Shown: piece by piece, positions 17,006-24,457 of the stretch | How the letters are laid out: each line of letters opens with the position of its first letter | How positions within the stretch are numbered: the first letter of the stretch is position 1 | Assembly: GCA_902779505.1 (NCBI GenBank) | Contig: CACZBZ010000011.1 | Location: 51,306-96,904, forward strand | DNA: 45,599 bases | From: an uncultured Lachnospiraceae bacterium | GTDB taxonomy: Bacteria > Bacillota > Clostridia > Lachnospirales > Lachnospiraceae | Reading direction: 5' to 3' | Made by a program: the position numbers and the translations under genes | Notes under the pieces: generated by a model | The model's database searches: none | What the model was told of the DNA's origin: nothing | What the model saw: only the letters and a program-made list of their open reading frames with translations

Positions 17006-17905
17006 TCAGGCCTCCGAATTTGTGTCAGCAGTAATCTCTTTACCGAGTGCCCAGATACCGATTGCATCCGGACCGATTGAAGCACCTATGATAGGTCCGA
17101 TATATACTACTTCAATACTTTTGGGATTAAGTCTTGTCTGCAGAGTGTCCTTCAAAAGATCCAGTTCCTCTTTTTCAGCATCGGCGTGAGCGATGTATAT
17201 GGTTTGATCAGCCGGATTATCTATTACCGACGCCATCAGTTCTACCAGTTCATGAAGAGAATTCTTTCTTCCCCTCACTTTTTTAATGGGAACCTGATAG
17301 CCTTCATAGTCTGATATAAGGATGGGTTTAACATTGATAATATCACCGAGGAATGCGCTGGTTGCTTTTACTCTTCCGGCTTTTCTAAGCCATTCCAGAG
17401 TATTTACGGTAACGTATTGTCTTACATGATTTCTGATGCCATTTGCCTTTGAAACAATAGTATCAAAATCATCACCATTTTTAAGACAATCTGCCGCATA
17501 TATGGCTACGAGACCTTCTCCAGCGCTGGCATTGAGAGAATCTATACAAGCTATTTTGGCGTCAGGATATTCTTCAAGGAGATTATTTGCAACAAGGGTA
17601 GCGGTGTTAACGGATCCACTCTGCTTTGAAGAGCATCCGATGTAGATAATATCGTATTCCTCATCAAGATACTTTTTGAACACAGTCTCGAATTCACAGA
17701 TAGGAACCTGAGTTGTTGTAAGTCTTTCTCCTTTTCTCATGATACCGTAGAGTTCTTCCGGTGAATAATATTCCCAGTTAAGAGAAGCGGGAGTCTCCTC
17801 ATCATGATATACGGTATTCATTTTGCAGTAATCCAAATCATATCTGTCCAACAGATCTTTATTAAGATCCGAACAGGAGTCAACAAGAATTTTGATCTTT
17901 CTCAT
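17006..17905 (-). CDS. DegV family fatty-acid-binding protein (FakB-like)
   Basis: A 299-residue DegV-family protein: N-terminal KILVDSCSDLNKDLL with the conserved Ser of the lipid site, TTQVP near residue 63, and GCSSKQSGSVNTA near 95, where bound fatty acid contacts are expected. DegV proteins of the FakB group carry a fatty acid for phosphorylation by FakA, giving the acyl-phosphate used by PlsY. The immediate downstream position of plsY (2-nt gap) fits that pathway; no fakA/DAK-type kinase gene is in the window. AGAGG ribosome binding site on the minus strand; a TATAAT lies about 35 nt upstream of the ATG. Confidence 0.92.
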   Translation of the reverse strand: MRKIKILVDSCSDLNKDLLDRYDLDYCKMNTVYHDEETPASLNWEYYSPEELYGIMRKGERLTTTQVPICEFETVFKKYLDEEYDIIYIGCSSKQSGSVNTATLVANNLLEEYPDAKIACIDSLNASAGEGLVAIYAADCLKNGDDFDTIVSKANGIRNHVRQYVTVNTLEWLRKAGRVKATSAFLGDIINVKPILISDYEGYQVPIKKVRGRKNSLHELVELMASVIDNPADQTIYIAHADAEKEELDLLKDTLQTRLNPKSIEVVYIGPIIGASIGPDAIGIWALGKEITADTNSEA

Positions 17906-17976
17906 AAACTACCTCTTTTCGTTATTATTATTCCAATAGGAAATTATATTTGATAAAGAGTTAAAAAGAATTGTGC

Positions 17977-18012
17977 AAAAAAAAAGAAGTGCATAAAATT
18001 TGTGCACTTCTT
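17977..18012 (-). terminator. Intrinsic terminator of the arsR-tetR unit
   Basis: 10-bp perfect stem AAGAAGTGCA (17984-17993) with TGCACTTCTT (18003-18012). On the minus strand it is followed by nine T. It isolates the regulators at 18035-19005 from degV downstream. Confidence 0.9.
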
Positions 18013-18034
18013 AAAAACTGTATCAAGCTATCTC

Positions 18035-18610
18035 CTATTGCGAAGGGGGATTATTTCTTGAATTGTTGATAATAAGAGTAAGCTGCCCTTTAAAGAGAAT
18101 CTTTATGCGATCAACATTATACATGAGATCATCAATATCATTGGAAGATTTGCTGTTCATAAGCCATCTGATCATAATTCCTAGGAAAGCTTCTTCATAA
18201 AACTGGGTTATAAGCTCACGATCATTGGCATTAAGATATTTTGTCTCATCCAGATTATCAAAATAAATATCCAAAAAGGTTCTCATGCGACCGAGAATGT
18301 AGTTAGAGAACTTCTCTCTGCCTATGGAGGTTAAGATATTTTTCCATAACTTCTTGTAAGAAGCACATTTTTCAATCAGCATAAAGAAAGCCTTTTCAAT
18401 GTCGCCATCATATTGTTCTTTGGCCTGATCGATGAGCTCGCTCAGCTTCTGATCAAGCACATCGAAGACATCATGAAAATAATAATAGAAAGTATTTCTT
18501 GTAATATCGCAATTCTTTGTAATCTCGCGAACAGTGATCTTATTGACGGATTTGATCTGTGCGAGACGCAATGTTTCTTCAGTTATGGCATTTTTTGTAA
18601 TCTGTGACAT
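18035..18610 (-). CDS. TetR/AcrR family transcriptional regulator
   Basis: A 191-residue regulator with an N-terminal HTH of TetR type: ITKNAITEETLRLAQ as helix 1, then VNKITVREITKNCDITRNTFYYYFHDVFDVLDQ, where the T-NTFYYYF element is the recognition helix and start of helix 4. The rest is a helical ligand-binding domain that is not recognisable further. It starts 23 nt after the arsR stop in the same direction, so it is probably co-transcribed from the ArsR-controlled promoter. Its ligand and targets are unknown. Confidence 0.85.
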   Translation of the reverse strand: MSQITKNAITEETLRLAQIKSVNKITVREITKNCDITRNTFYYYFHDVFDVLDQKLSELIDQAKEQYDGDIEKAFFMLIEKCASYKKLWKNILTSIGREKFSNYILGRMRTFLDIYFDNLDETKYLNANDRELITQFYEEAFLGIMIRWLMNSKSSNDIDDLMYNVDRIKILFKGQLTLIINNSRNNPPSQ

Positions 18611-18633
18611 AATTATTCCTCAAATATCAAACA

Positions 18634-19005
18634 TTACTTCTTATTCGGACAGGTTATTTTGGCAAGATTATCAATAGTAAGATGAAGAGAACCGGCCAGT
18701 TCACTGTCGGCTATTTTATAAAGCATTTCTTTTCCTTCACGATGAGACTGGACAAGACCGGTAGTCTTAAGCAATCTAAGGTGGTGTGACACGGCAGGGC
18801 TGGACATACCAACGGCAGCAGCTATATCCGCAACACAATCCTCCGAATGGCAGAGATACCAGAAGATTCTTAGACGGCTGGGGTCTCCGAGCTGCTTAAG
18901 AGCTTCGGATACAGCCTCAATTGTTGATTCTCCGGATTTGAAATCAGCCAGATGTTCCTCATTGTTATGATGATTATGGGGAAGTATAGTATTATGGTCA
19001 GCCAT
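18634..19005 (-). CDS. ArsR/SmtB family metal-sensing repressor
   Basis: A 123-residue winged-helix repressor. It has a His-rich N-terminus (ILPHNHHNNEEH), then ALKQLGDPSRLRIFWYL, CHSEDCVADIAAAVGMSSP and the recognition helix AVSHHLRLLKTTGLVQSHREG. The Cys pair in CHSEDC sits at the place of the CadC/ArsR alpha-3 metal site, and N-terminal His residues could contribute as in CadC/SmtB. The gene is divergent from the P-type ATPase region, and palindromes lie by both promoters, so it is the likely zinc/cadmium/lead-responsive repressor of the ATPase and of itself. Binding of metal would release the DNA. Ribosome binding site AGAGGAGA. Confidence 0.92.
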   Translation of the reverse strand: MADHNTILPHNHHNNEEHLADFKSGESTIEAVSEALKQLGDPSRLRIFWYLCHSEDCVADIAAAVGMSSPAVSHHLRLLKTTGLVQSHREGKEMLYKIADSELAGSLHLTIDNLAKITCPNKK

Positions 19006-19052
19006 AATTGTATTGTTATCTCCTCTTATTCATAGCATCTACAGATACTATA

Positions 19053-19101
19053 ATTATAGGGATAAAGAAGAAAATTATCAAGATTAAACATTTATTTAAT
19101 C
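19053..19101 (-). promoter_or_regulatory. arsR promoter with adjacent palindrome
   Basis: On the minus strand: TTGATA (19081-19076), 17-nt spacer, TATAAT (19058-19053). An imperfect palindrome with GATTAA/TTAATC ends (19082-19101) abuts the -35. Its arms match those of the perfect site at 19152-19173, so one repressor probably binds both. Confidence 0.75.
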
Positions 19102-19114
19102 GTTTAAAAACCTA

Positions 19115-19173
19115 TTGACAAGGGAGCGTAAGAGGTTTATATTTAATTTAACGATTAAACAACTGTTTAATCG
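19115..19173 (+). promoter_or_regulatory. Promoter and perfect operator of the metal ATPase unit
   Basis: TTGACA (19115-19120), 17-nt spacer, TATATT (19138-19143). Immediately downstream, over the expected start site, is a perfect palindrome with 9-base arms CGATTAAAC (19152-19160) and GTTTAATCG (19165-19173) around AACT. This is the expected form for an ArsR/SmtB operator. Confidence 0.8.
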
Positions 19174-19202
19174 AATTGATTTCAATAAGAGAGGATAATA
19201 CG

Positions 19203-19353
19203 ATGAAAAAAACTTACAAAATTGATGTTGATTGTGCTGCCTGCGCAGACAAGATGGAAGTAGCAGCAAGCAAAAGTTGACGAAAATGCCGTAATGCAGG
19301 AAGTAAGAAAGAACTGCAAGAAAGTAGAAGACGATTGTGAGATTTTCCTTTGA
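19203..19353 (+). pseudogene. Broken HMA heavy-metal-binding protein gene
   Basis: ATG at 19203, with a nearby GAGAGGAT ribosome binding site, opens MKKTYKIDVDCAACADKME, the first strand and CxxC metal loop of an HMA domain. The frame stops at TGA 19278-19280. Shifting one base at the AAAA run (19272-19275) restores ASKVDENAVMQEVRK and continues to CKKVEDDCEIFL and TGA at 19351, the normal end of such proteins. Even then only about 49 residues result, against about 70 expected: the middle beta strands are missing. So there is both a frameshift and an internal deletion. It stands where a metallochaperone-like partner of the ATPase would be. Confidence 0.8.
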
Positions 19354-19413
19354 GAACGGAAAAGTGGGAGTTTTTGTTGTATTAATCTAAGGGATAGATG
19401 AAAGAGGTTTCTT

Positions 19414-21312
19414 ATGAATAAGAAGCAAAAGAAAAATCTGATTCGAATTATAATTACATCAGTGATAATGATAGCTCTGTTTTTTGTACCGGTTACCGGT
19501 TACATCAGAATAGCACTTTACATGATTGCTTATGCTGTCATTGGCTATGACATTCTGATCAAAGCCTTTAAAGGGATAAAAAACAGACAGCCTTTTGATG
19601 AGAGTCTCTTAATGGCCATAGCTACATTGGGAGCCATAGCCATTGCCCTTTATAATAAGAGCGAAGACTACAATGAAGCAATAGCGGTTATGCTTTTCTA
19701 TCAGATTGGTGAATTGTTCCAGAGTTATGCTGTTGGAAAAAGCAGGAAGAATATTTCGGATCTTATGGATATATGTCCTGATTATGCCAATATAGAACTT
19801 GAGAATGGACAGCTTGAGCAAGTGGATCCGGATGATGTGGAGATCGGAACAATAATAGTAGTCCAGCCCGGTGAAAAGATTCCGATTGATGGTGTAATCG
19901 TATGCGGTTCTTCATCAATAGACACAGCTGCTCTTACGGGAGAGTCGGTTCCGAGAGACGTGGATAAAGACGATGAGGTGATCAGCGGATGTATTAATCT
20001 TACGGGACTTCTTAAGATTCAGACCACAAAAGAATTCGGAGAGTCAACTGTAGCAAAGGTTCTGGACCTTATCGAATCGGCAAGTTCAAAGAAATCAAAA
20101 TCAGAAGAGTTTATCACAAAATTTGCCCGTATATATACTCCGGCGGTGGTTTATTCCGCTTTGGCTCTGGCCATATTGCCGCCTGTAATTATGCTTATTA
20201 CATCCGGCAGTCCCGAGTGGAGCAAGTGGATATACAGGGCACTTACCTTCCTTGTAATCAGTTGCCCATGTGCGCTGGTTGTCAGTATACCGCTTTCTTT
20301 CTTTGCCGGAATTGGCGGAGCAAGTTCACAGGGTGTTTTGGTAAAGGGATCCAATTATCTTGAAGTGTTATCGAAGACAAAGACAGTTGTTTTTGATAAG
20401 ACTGGTACATTGACCAAGGGTGTATTTGAGGTAACGGCAATACATCCTCAGGAAATCGATGAAGAAGGATTGCTTCATCTTGCAGCACATGTTGAGAGAT
20501 ATTCAAAACATCCCATTGCCGCATCTTTGCGAAACGCATATCCCAATGAAGCGGATGACTGCAGTGTGGAGGACGTGGAAGAAGTTGCCGGACATGGGGT
20601 TAAGGCAAGAGTAAACGGAAAAGAGATTGCAGTCGGAAACGGCAAACTTATGGATGCCGTAGGAGCAAAATGGCACGACTGTCATCATGTGGGAACAATA
20701 CTTCATGTAGCAATCGACGGCAATTACGCCGGTCACATTGTAATATCCGATATTGCAAAACCACACAGCAAACAGGCAATCAAGGCTTTAAAAAAGAGCG
20801 GCGTTGAAAAAATAGTTATGCTTACCGGTGACATCAAAAAGGTAGCTGACAAGGTAGGAGAAGAACTGGGTGTTGATGAAGTCTACAGTGAACTCTTGCC
20901 CAATGACAAAGTGGATATGCTGGAAAAGATCCTGAGCGAGAAGAAATCGGAAACAGATATAGTTGCCTTTGTGGGTGATGGAATCAACGATGCGCCGGTT
21001 CTTTCAAGATCTGATGTGGGAATTGCCATGGGAGCCATGGGATCCGATGCTGCCATAGAGGCAGCGGATATAGTTCTTATGGATGACGATCCTTTGAAGA
21101 TTTCAACAGGAATCAAGATATCCAAAGGATGTCTTAAGATAGTAAAACAGAATATCTGGTTTGCTATAGGTATTAAACTTGCTTGTCTCTTACTCGGCGC
21201 CATCGGAATAGCAAATATGTGGTTCGCCATATTTGCTGATGTGGGAGTAATGGTAATTGCGGTACTTAACGCAATAAGATGTATGTTTATTAAAGGTGTA
21301 AAAGCCGAATAG
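19414..21312 (+). CDS. Heavy-metal P1B-type ATPase, Zn/Cd/Pb-exporting type
   Basis: A 632-residue P-type ATPase. Features in order: N-terminal membrane helices with no HMA domain, TGESVP actuator motif near residue 173, metal-site SCPCALVVS helix near 283, phosphorylation site DKTGTLTKG near 327, SKHPIA nucleotide-binding motif, GDGINDAPVLSRSDVGIAMG near 522, and a last helix with ADVGVMVIAVLNAIR. CPC together with the conserved Asp in that last helix marks the P1B-2 group, which exports Zn, Cd and Pb. The metal-binding domain seems to have been a separate protein (19203), now broken. Repression by the divergent ArsR is expected. AGAGG ribosome binding site; ends in a strong terminator. Confidence 0.94.
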   Translation: MNKKQKKNLIRIIITSVIMIALFFVPVTGYIRIALYMIAYAVIGYDILIKAFKGIKNRQPFDESLLMAIATLGAIAIALYNKSEDYNEAIAVMLFYQIGELFQSYAVGKSRKNISDLMDICPDYANIELENGQLEQVDPDDVEIGTIIVVQPGEKIPIDGVIVCGSSSIDTAALTGESVPRDVDKDDEVISGCINLTGLLKIQTTKEFGESTVAKVLDLIESASSKKSKSEEFITKFARIYTPAVVYSALALAILPPVIMLITSGSPEWSKWIYRALTFLVISCPCALVVSIPLSFFAGIGGASSQGVLVKGSNYLEVLSKTKTVVFDKTGTLTKGVFEVTAIHPQEIDEEGLLHLAAHVERYSKHPIAASLRNAYPNEADDCSVEDVEEVAGHGVKARVNGKEIAVGNGKLMDAVGAKWHDCHHVGTILHVAIDGNYAGHIVISDIAKPHSKQAIKALKKSGVEKIVMLTGDIKKVADKVGEELGVDEVYSELLPNDKVDMLEKILSEKKSETDIVAFVGDGINDAPVLSRSDVGIAMGAMGSDAAIEAADIVLMDDDPLKISTGIKISKGCLKIVKQNIWFAIGIKLACLLLGAIGIANMWFAIFADVGVMVIAVLNAIRCMFIKGVKAE

Positions 21313-21320
21313 TAGTTTAC

Positions 21321-21365
21321 ACAGCCTTATCGGTATTAATTACCGGTAAGGCTGTCTTTTTCTTT
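21321..21365. terminator. Intrinsic terminator between convergent genes
   Basis: 15-bp stem (ACAGCCTTATCGGTA at 21321-21335 with TACCGGTAAGGCTGT at 21341-21355, one G-T pair) followed by CTTTTTCTTT on the plus strand. It closes the ATPase and contains the stop codon of the opposing membrane protein gene. Confidence 0.88.
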
Positions 21366-22625
21366 AATTGAAAGAGTAAAGAGACTAAGCAAAGCATATA
21401 CCGTGATAGCTGTAATATTAGAAACAAAATTATGCAGAGAATGTCTGCAGATAATAGTTATCCATACAACAGGATAAAGAGCGAGAACCAGAAGCTGGAA
21501 TGTTGACTTGTAGTAAGATACCCCGTTCTTTATTGCCTGAACAAGCAGCACAATAAGAATGATTAAAAGAATAGGAATCTTTACACCAAGTGGTTCCAAA
21601 AGACCAAGATAGTTGTAACCAATCATTTCAAGTCTTTCAGACAGGGTCATATCAAGACCCATCATATACTTCAATTCTTCGGAAGCAGTCTGACCACCGA
21701 ATACAGCCAGACAGAGTATCTGCTTGAAGAACAGTGCACTGGCATAACCTATAACCCAAGAAACACTGTCAAAGAATATATTAAGCCAGTCGGAAAGTCT
21801 CTTGTCACTGTAATCCTTAACAAGGATGGAAGTTACAAGGGGCATTCCCAGGGTGAACATAGGCGCATAAAATACACAGTTGATGTACGCGTACATTCCT
21901 ATGACACCGAATATAATCAATTCATTGTCTTTGAAAAATTTCTTCTCATAGAATAAAAGAATAAAGAGAGACCAGAAAAGACCGCAGACCATATCATAGA
22001 ATGTGGCAAAAGTGAAGGACTGCAGTACAACAAGTCTCAATGCACATGCTGTTACAAAAGGAAGAACACCCTTCCATTTGTAGAGACTGTATAATTTGCA
22101 GGTTATGCATATGGCCAGGGTAACTGCCGTGTAATAAAGAATAAAACGTATCTTTTGTATATCAAAGAAAATAAGGAGAACACGTAATATAAATACTGTC
22201 AGCATGTAAAAGCGCGAATAAGTTATCAGATTAGAATAATCGTCATTGTAGTAAATAGCAGATACAAGGCTGTTGATGCAACCTTCTTTATCGTCACCTT
22301 CCACGCTGTGCATATATATTCCAACCACTTCCTTAAAGGCAGAATAATCTGTTTCGGTAATGGCAACATTAACAAACATCATGTCATCATTGATTTGATG
22401 CTGATACCATTTGCTTTCATGGAAAATGGGAGATTCCAGATCTTCCACATAACTACCCAAAGAGGACTCTGCATTAGCCATTATACGTGCTCCCATGGCG
22501 GAATCCTTGGGGATTGCTTTGGAAAGAGTCATGAATCCCAAAGTAAGAGCCATCAGACATATCCATACAACGACAGCCCTAACTATATATAGTAATACGT
22601 TTTTTACATCAATTTTCTTAGACAT
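21336..22625 (-). CDS. Polytopic membrane protein of unknown function
   Basis: A 429-residue protein with a short cytosolic start, one helix (about 10-35), an extracytoplasmic region of about 100 residues, then about nine hydrophobic helices from about residue 135 to the end. The layout (one helix, soluble loop, helical bundle, late RHSLHNF motif near residue 400) recalls GT-C type or O-antigen-type membrane proteins, but I recognise no defining motif. Divergent from the aminotransferase at 22766, which can act on nucleotide sugars, so a role in surface glycans is possible but weakly supported. Ribosome binding site AAGGGGG near the ATG. Confidence 0.7.
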   Translation of the reverse strand: MSKKIDVKNVLLYIVRAVVVWICLMALTLGFMTLSKAIPKDSAMGARIMANAESSLGSYVEDLESPIFHESKWYQHQINDDMMFVNVAITETDYSAFKEVVGIYMHSVEGDDKEGCINSLVSAIYYNDDYSNLITYSRFYMLTVFILRVLLIFFDIQKIRFILYYTAVTLAICITCKLYSLYKWKGVLPFVTACALRLVVLQSFTFATFYDMVCGLFWSLFILLFYEKKFFKDNELIIFGVIGMYAYINCVFYAPMFTLGMPLVTSILVKDYSDKRLSDWLNIFFDSVSWVIGYASALFFKQILCLAVFGGQTASEELKYMMGLDMTLSERLEMIGYNYLGLLEPLGVKIPILLIILIVLLVQAIKNGVSYYKSTFQLLVLALYPVVWITIICRHSLHNFVSNITAITVYALLSLFTLSIKEKDSLTGN

Positions 22626-22691
22626 ACAGCCCCCTTATAAAAAAGTACATATATCTGTTACATTCTATATTATTTACTTTGATTCAGCAAG

Positions 22692-22719
22692 TTGCCATAC
22701 GGGATTAATCTGATATAAT
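22692..22719 (+). promoter_or_regulatory. Promoter of the DegT-type aminotransferase
   Basis: TTGCCA (22692-22697), 16-nt spacer, TATAAT (22714-22719). The predicted start of transcription, about 22726, lies past an upstream TTG codon at 22724 and so supports the later start at 22766. Confidence 0.75.
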
Positions 22720-22765
22720 CGTATTGGAAGCAAAAGCACATATTGTGCATGCTATGGAGAAAAAT

Positions 22766-24043
22766 ATGTATAAGAAAAAATTCGAAGCTTTTGATAAAAA
22801 GATATATCTTGCGTCACCCACCATGCACGGTGAAGAAATGCAGTATATAAAAGAGGCATTTGATACAAACTGGTTATCTACAGTTGGCGAGAATGTTAAC
22901 GAAGTAGAAAGAATCTGTGCTGAAAAAGCGGAAGTAAAGAATGCGGTTGCCCTTTCATGCGGAACAGCGGCCATTCATCTCTGTGTGAAATTCGCAGGTG
23001 AAAGACTTTACGGTAAGCCGGCTATAGGTCACGGTGCCCTTGAAGGAAAGAGAGTATTCTGTACGGATATGACCTTTGATGCAACAGTCAATCCGGTAGT
23101 GTATGAGGGCGGAATACCTGTGTTCATAGATACAGACAGGGAATCGTGGAACATGGATCCGAATGCTTTGGAAAAGGCATTTGAAAAATATCCGGATGTA
23201 AAGCTGGTTGTGTTTGCGCATCTTTATGGTTTTCCCGGAAAAATCGATGTTATATCGGATATATGTAAAAAGCATGGTGCACTGTTAATAGAAGATGCAG
23301 CCGAATCCATGGGAGCAAGCTATAAAGGCAAGCAGACAGGATCCTTTGGTGATTATGGTGCAGTGTCATTTAACGGCAACAAGATAATAACCGGAAGTAC
23401 AGGAGGCTGTCTCTTAACAGACGACAAAGAAGTAGCTGACAAGGCAAGAAAATGGTCTACCCAGGCCAGAGAAAAGGCGCCTTGGTATCAGCATGAAGAA
23501 GTCGGTTACAATTACAGAATGTCCAATGTAGTAGCAGGTATAATCAGAGGCCAGTATCTGCATCTTGAAGAGCACATTGCTCAAAAGAAAGCAATATATG
23601 AGAGATATAAAGAAGCTTTAAAGGATCTTCCAATACAGATGATTCCTTTTGATGAAAAGATCTGCAGTCCCAATTATTGGCTGTCTGCACTTGTCATTGA
23701 TAAAGATGCGATGTGCAAGCAGGTAAGAAGTGACAATGAAGCTTTATATATAGCTGAAGAAGGAAAAACATGTCCGACAGAGATTCTTGAAGCCATCAGT
23801 TCTGTAAATGCAGAAGGTCGACCTATATGGAAGCCGATGCATATGCAGCCCATGTACAGAATGAATGATTTTATTACTGTAGACGGAAGCGGAAGAGCGA
23901 GAACCAATGCCTATATAGAAGGCGGTGTTGAGGATATAGGAGAAGACATATTCAACAGAGGCCTTTGCCTTCCAAGTGATAACAAGATGACGACAGAGGT
24001 TCAGGACAGGATAATAGAAGTGATCAGGGCTTGTTTTGAATAA
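22766..24043 (+). CDS. DegT/DnrJ/EryC1/StrS family PLP aminotransferase
   Basis: A 425-residue aminotransferase of the sugar type, using PLP to aminate a keto-sugar nucleotide. Visible elements: SPTMHGEEMQYIKEAFDTNW near the N-terminus, ALSCGTAAIHL (phosphate loop), VFAHLYGFPGKID, LIEDAAESMGASY with the PLP-stacking Asp, and Lys in SFNGNKIITGSTGG forming the Schiff base. ATG at 22766 is preferred because GGAG sits 6 nt upstream; upstream in-frame starts lack a ribosome binding site. It is an orphan: no nucleotide-sugar epimerase, dehydratase or transferase adjoins it, so the sugar is unknown. Single-gene unit with its own promoter and terminator. Confidence 0.92.
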   Translation: MYKKKFEAFDKKIYLASPTMHGEEMQYIKEAFDTNWLSTVGENVNEVERICAEKAEVKNAVALSCGTAAIHLCVKFAGERLYGKPAIGHGALEGKRVFCTDMTFDATVNPVVYEGGIPVFIDTDRESWNMDPNALEKAFEKYPDVKLVVFAHLYGFPGKIDVISDICKKHGALLIEDAAESMGASYKGKQTGSFGDYGAVSFNGNKIITGSTGGCLLTDDKEVADKARKWSTQAREKAPWYQHEEVGYNYRMSNVVAGIIRGQYLHLEEHIAQKKAIYERYKEALKDLPIQMIPFDEKICSPNYWLSALVIDKDAMCKQVRSDNEALYIAEEGKTCPTEILEAISSVNAEGRPIWKPMHMQPMYRMNDFITVDGSGRARTNAYIEGGVEDIGEDIFNRGLCLPSDNKMTTEVQDRIIEVIRACFE

Positions 24044-24058
24044 CCTGACTAAAAAGAA

Positions 24059-24087
24059 AAGATAGCCATAGAGGCTATCTTTTTTTT
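24059..24087 (+). terminator. Intrinsic terminator
   Basis: 9-bp stem AAGATAGCC (24059-24067) with GGCTATCTT (24073-24081) and a run of eight T. Confidence 0.9.
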
Positions 24088-24137
24088 GAGTATTTCTATC
24101 AGAGAATCAATAATCTTAAAAAATTTGGATAATCTTA

Positions 24138-24166
24138 TTGACAATTGTCATCAATGCGGATAAGAT
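24138..24166 (+). promoter_or_regulatory. feo operon promoter with palindrome over the -35
   Basis: TTGACA (24138-24143), 17-nt spacer, TAAGAT (24161-24166). The perfect 12-bp palindrome TGACAATTGTCA (24139-24150) overlaps the -35, and a further ATGACAAA occurs at 24171. Its sequence differs from the GTTAGC-type sites in the ZIP promoter, so the two metal importers may answer to different regulators. Confidence 0.65.
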
Positions 24167-24196
24167 GTGAATGACAAAAGTTAGGAGCAACTAATT

Positions 24197-24421
24197 ATGA
24201 GTAGTGAAAACTTAAACAATGCCGAATTGGAAAAAGAATATATTATTCAGGCCATAGATACCAATGGCGATGATGAGATGGAGAGCTTTCTTTTTACACT
24301 GGGATGCTATAGTGGAGAGCCTATTACTGTAGTAGACAAGAAAAAGAATACGTTAGTTGTTGCTATTAAAGATGCCAGGTACAGCATCGATTCAGATTTA
24401 GCGTCTGCTATTTCTATATAA
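24197..24421 (+). CDS. feoA: FeoA family protein
   Basis: A 74-residue FeoA protein, an SH3-like cytosolic partner of the FeoB ferrous iron transporter. Fold markers are YIIQAIDTNGDDEMESFLFTLGCYSGEPITV, the GC-Y-SGE turn and the closing ARYSIDSDLASAI, where FeoA proteins normally end their last strands. Ribosome binding site TTAGGAG. First gene of the feo operon; the broken feoB starts 36 nt downstream. Confidence 0.93.
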   Translation: MSSENLNNAELEKEYIIQAIDTNGDDEMESFLFTLGCYSGEPITVVDKKKNTLVVAIKDARYSIDSDLASAISI

Positions 24422-24457
24422 AAGGACTTGCATCTATATTAATGAGGAGGAGTAAAA

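Noticed and set aside
16698-17189. Plus-strand open frame of 163 codons over plsY and degV
   Set aside because: Spans the joint of two clear minus-strand genes; no start signals; low-complexity Ser/Ile-rich translation typical of an antisense shadow.
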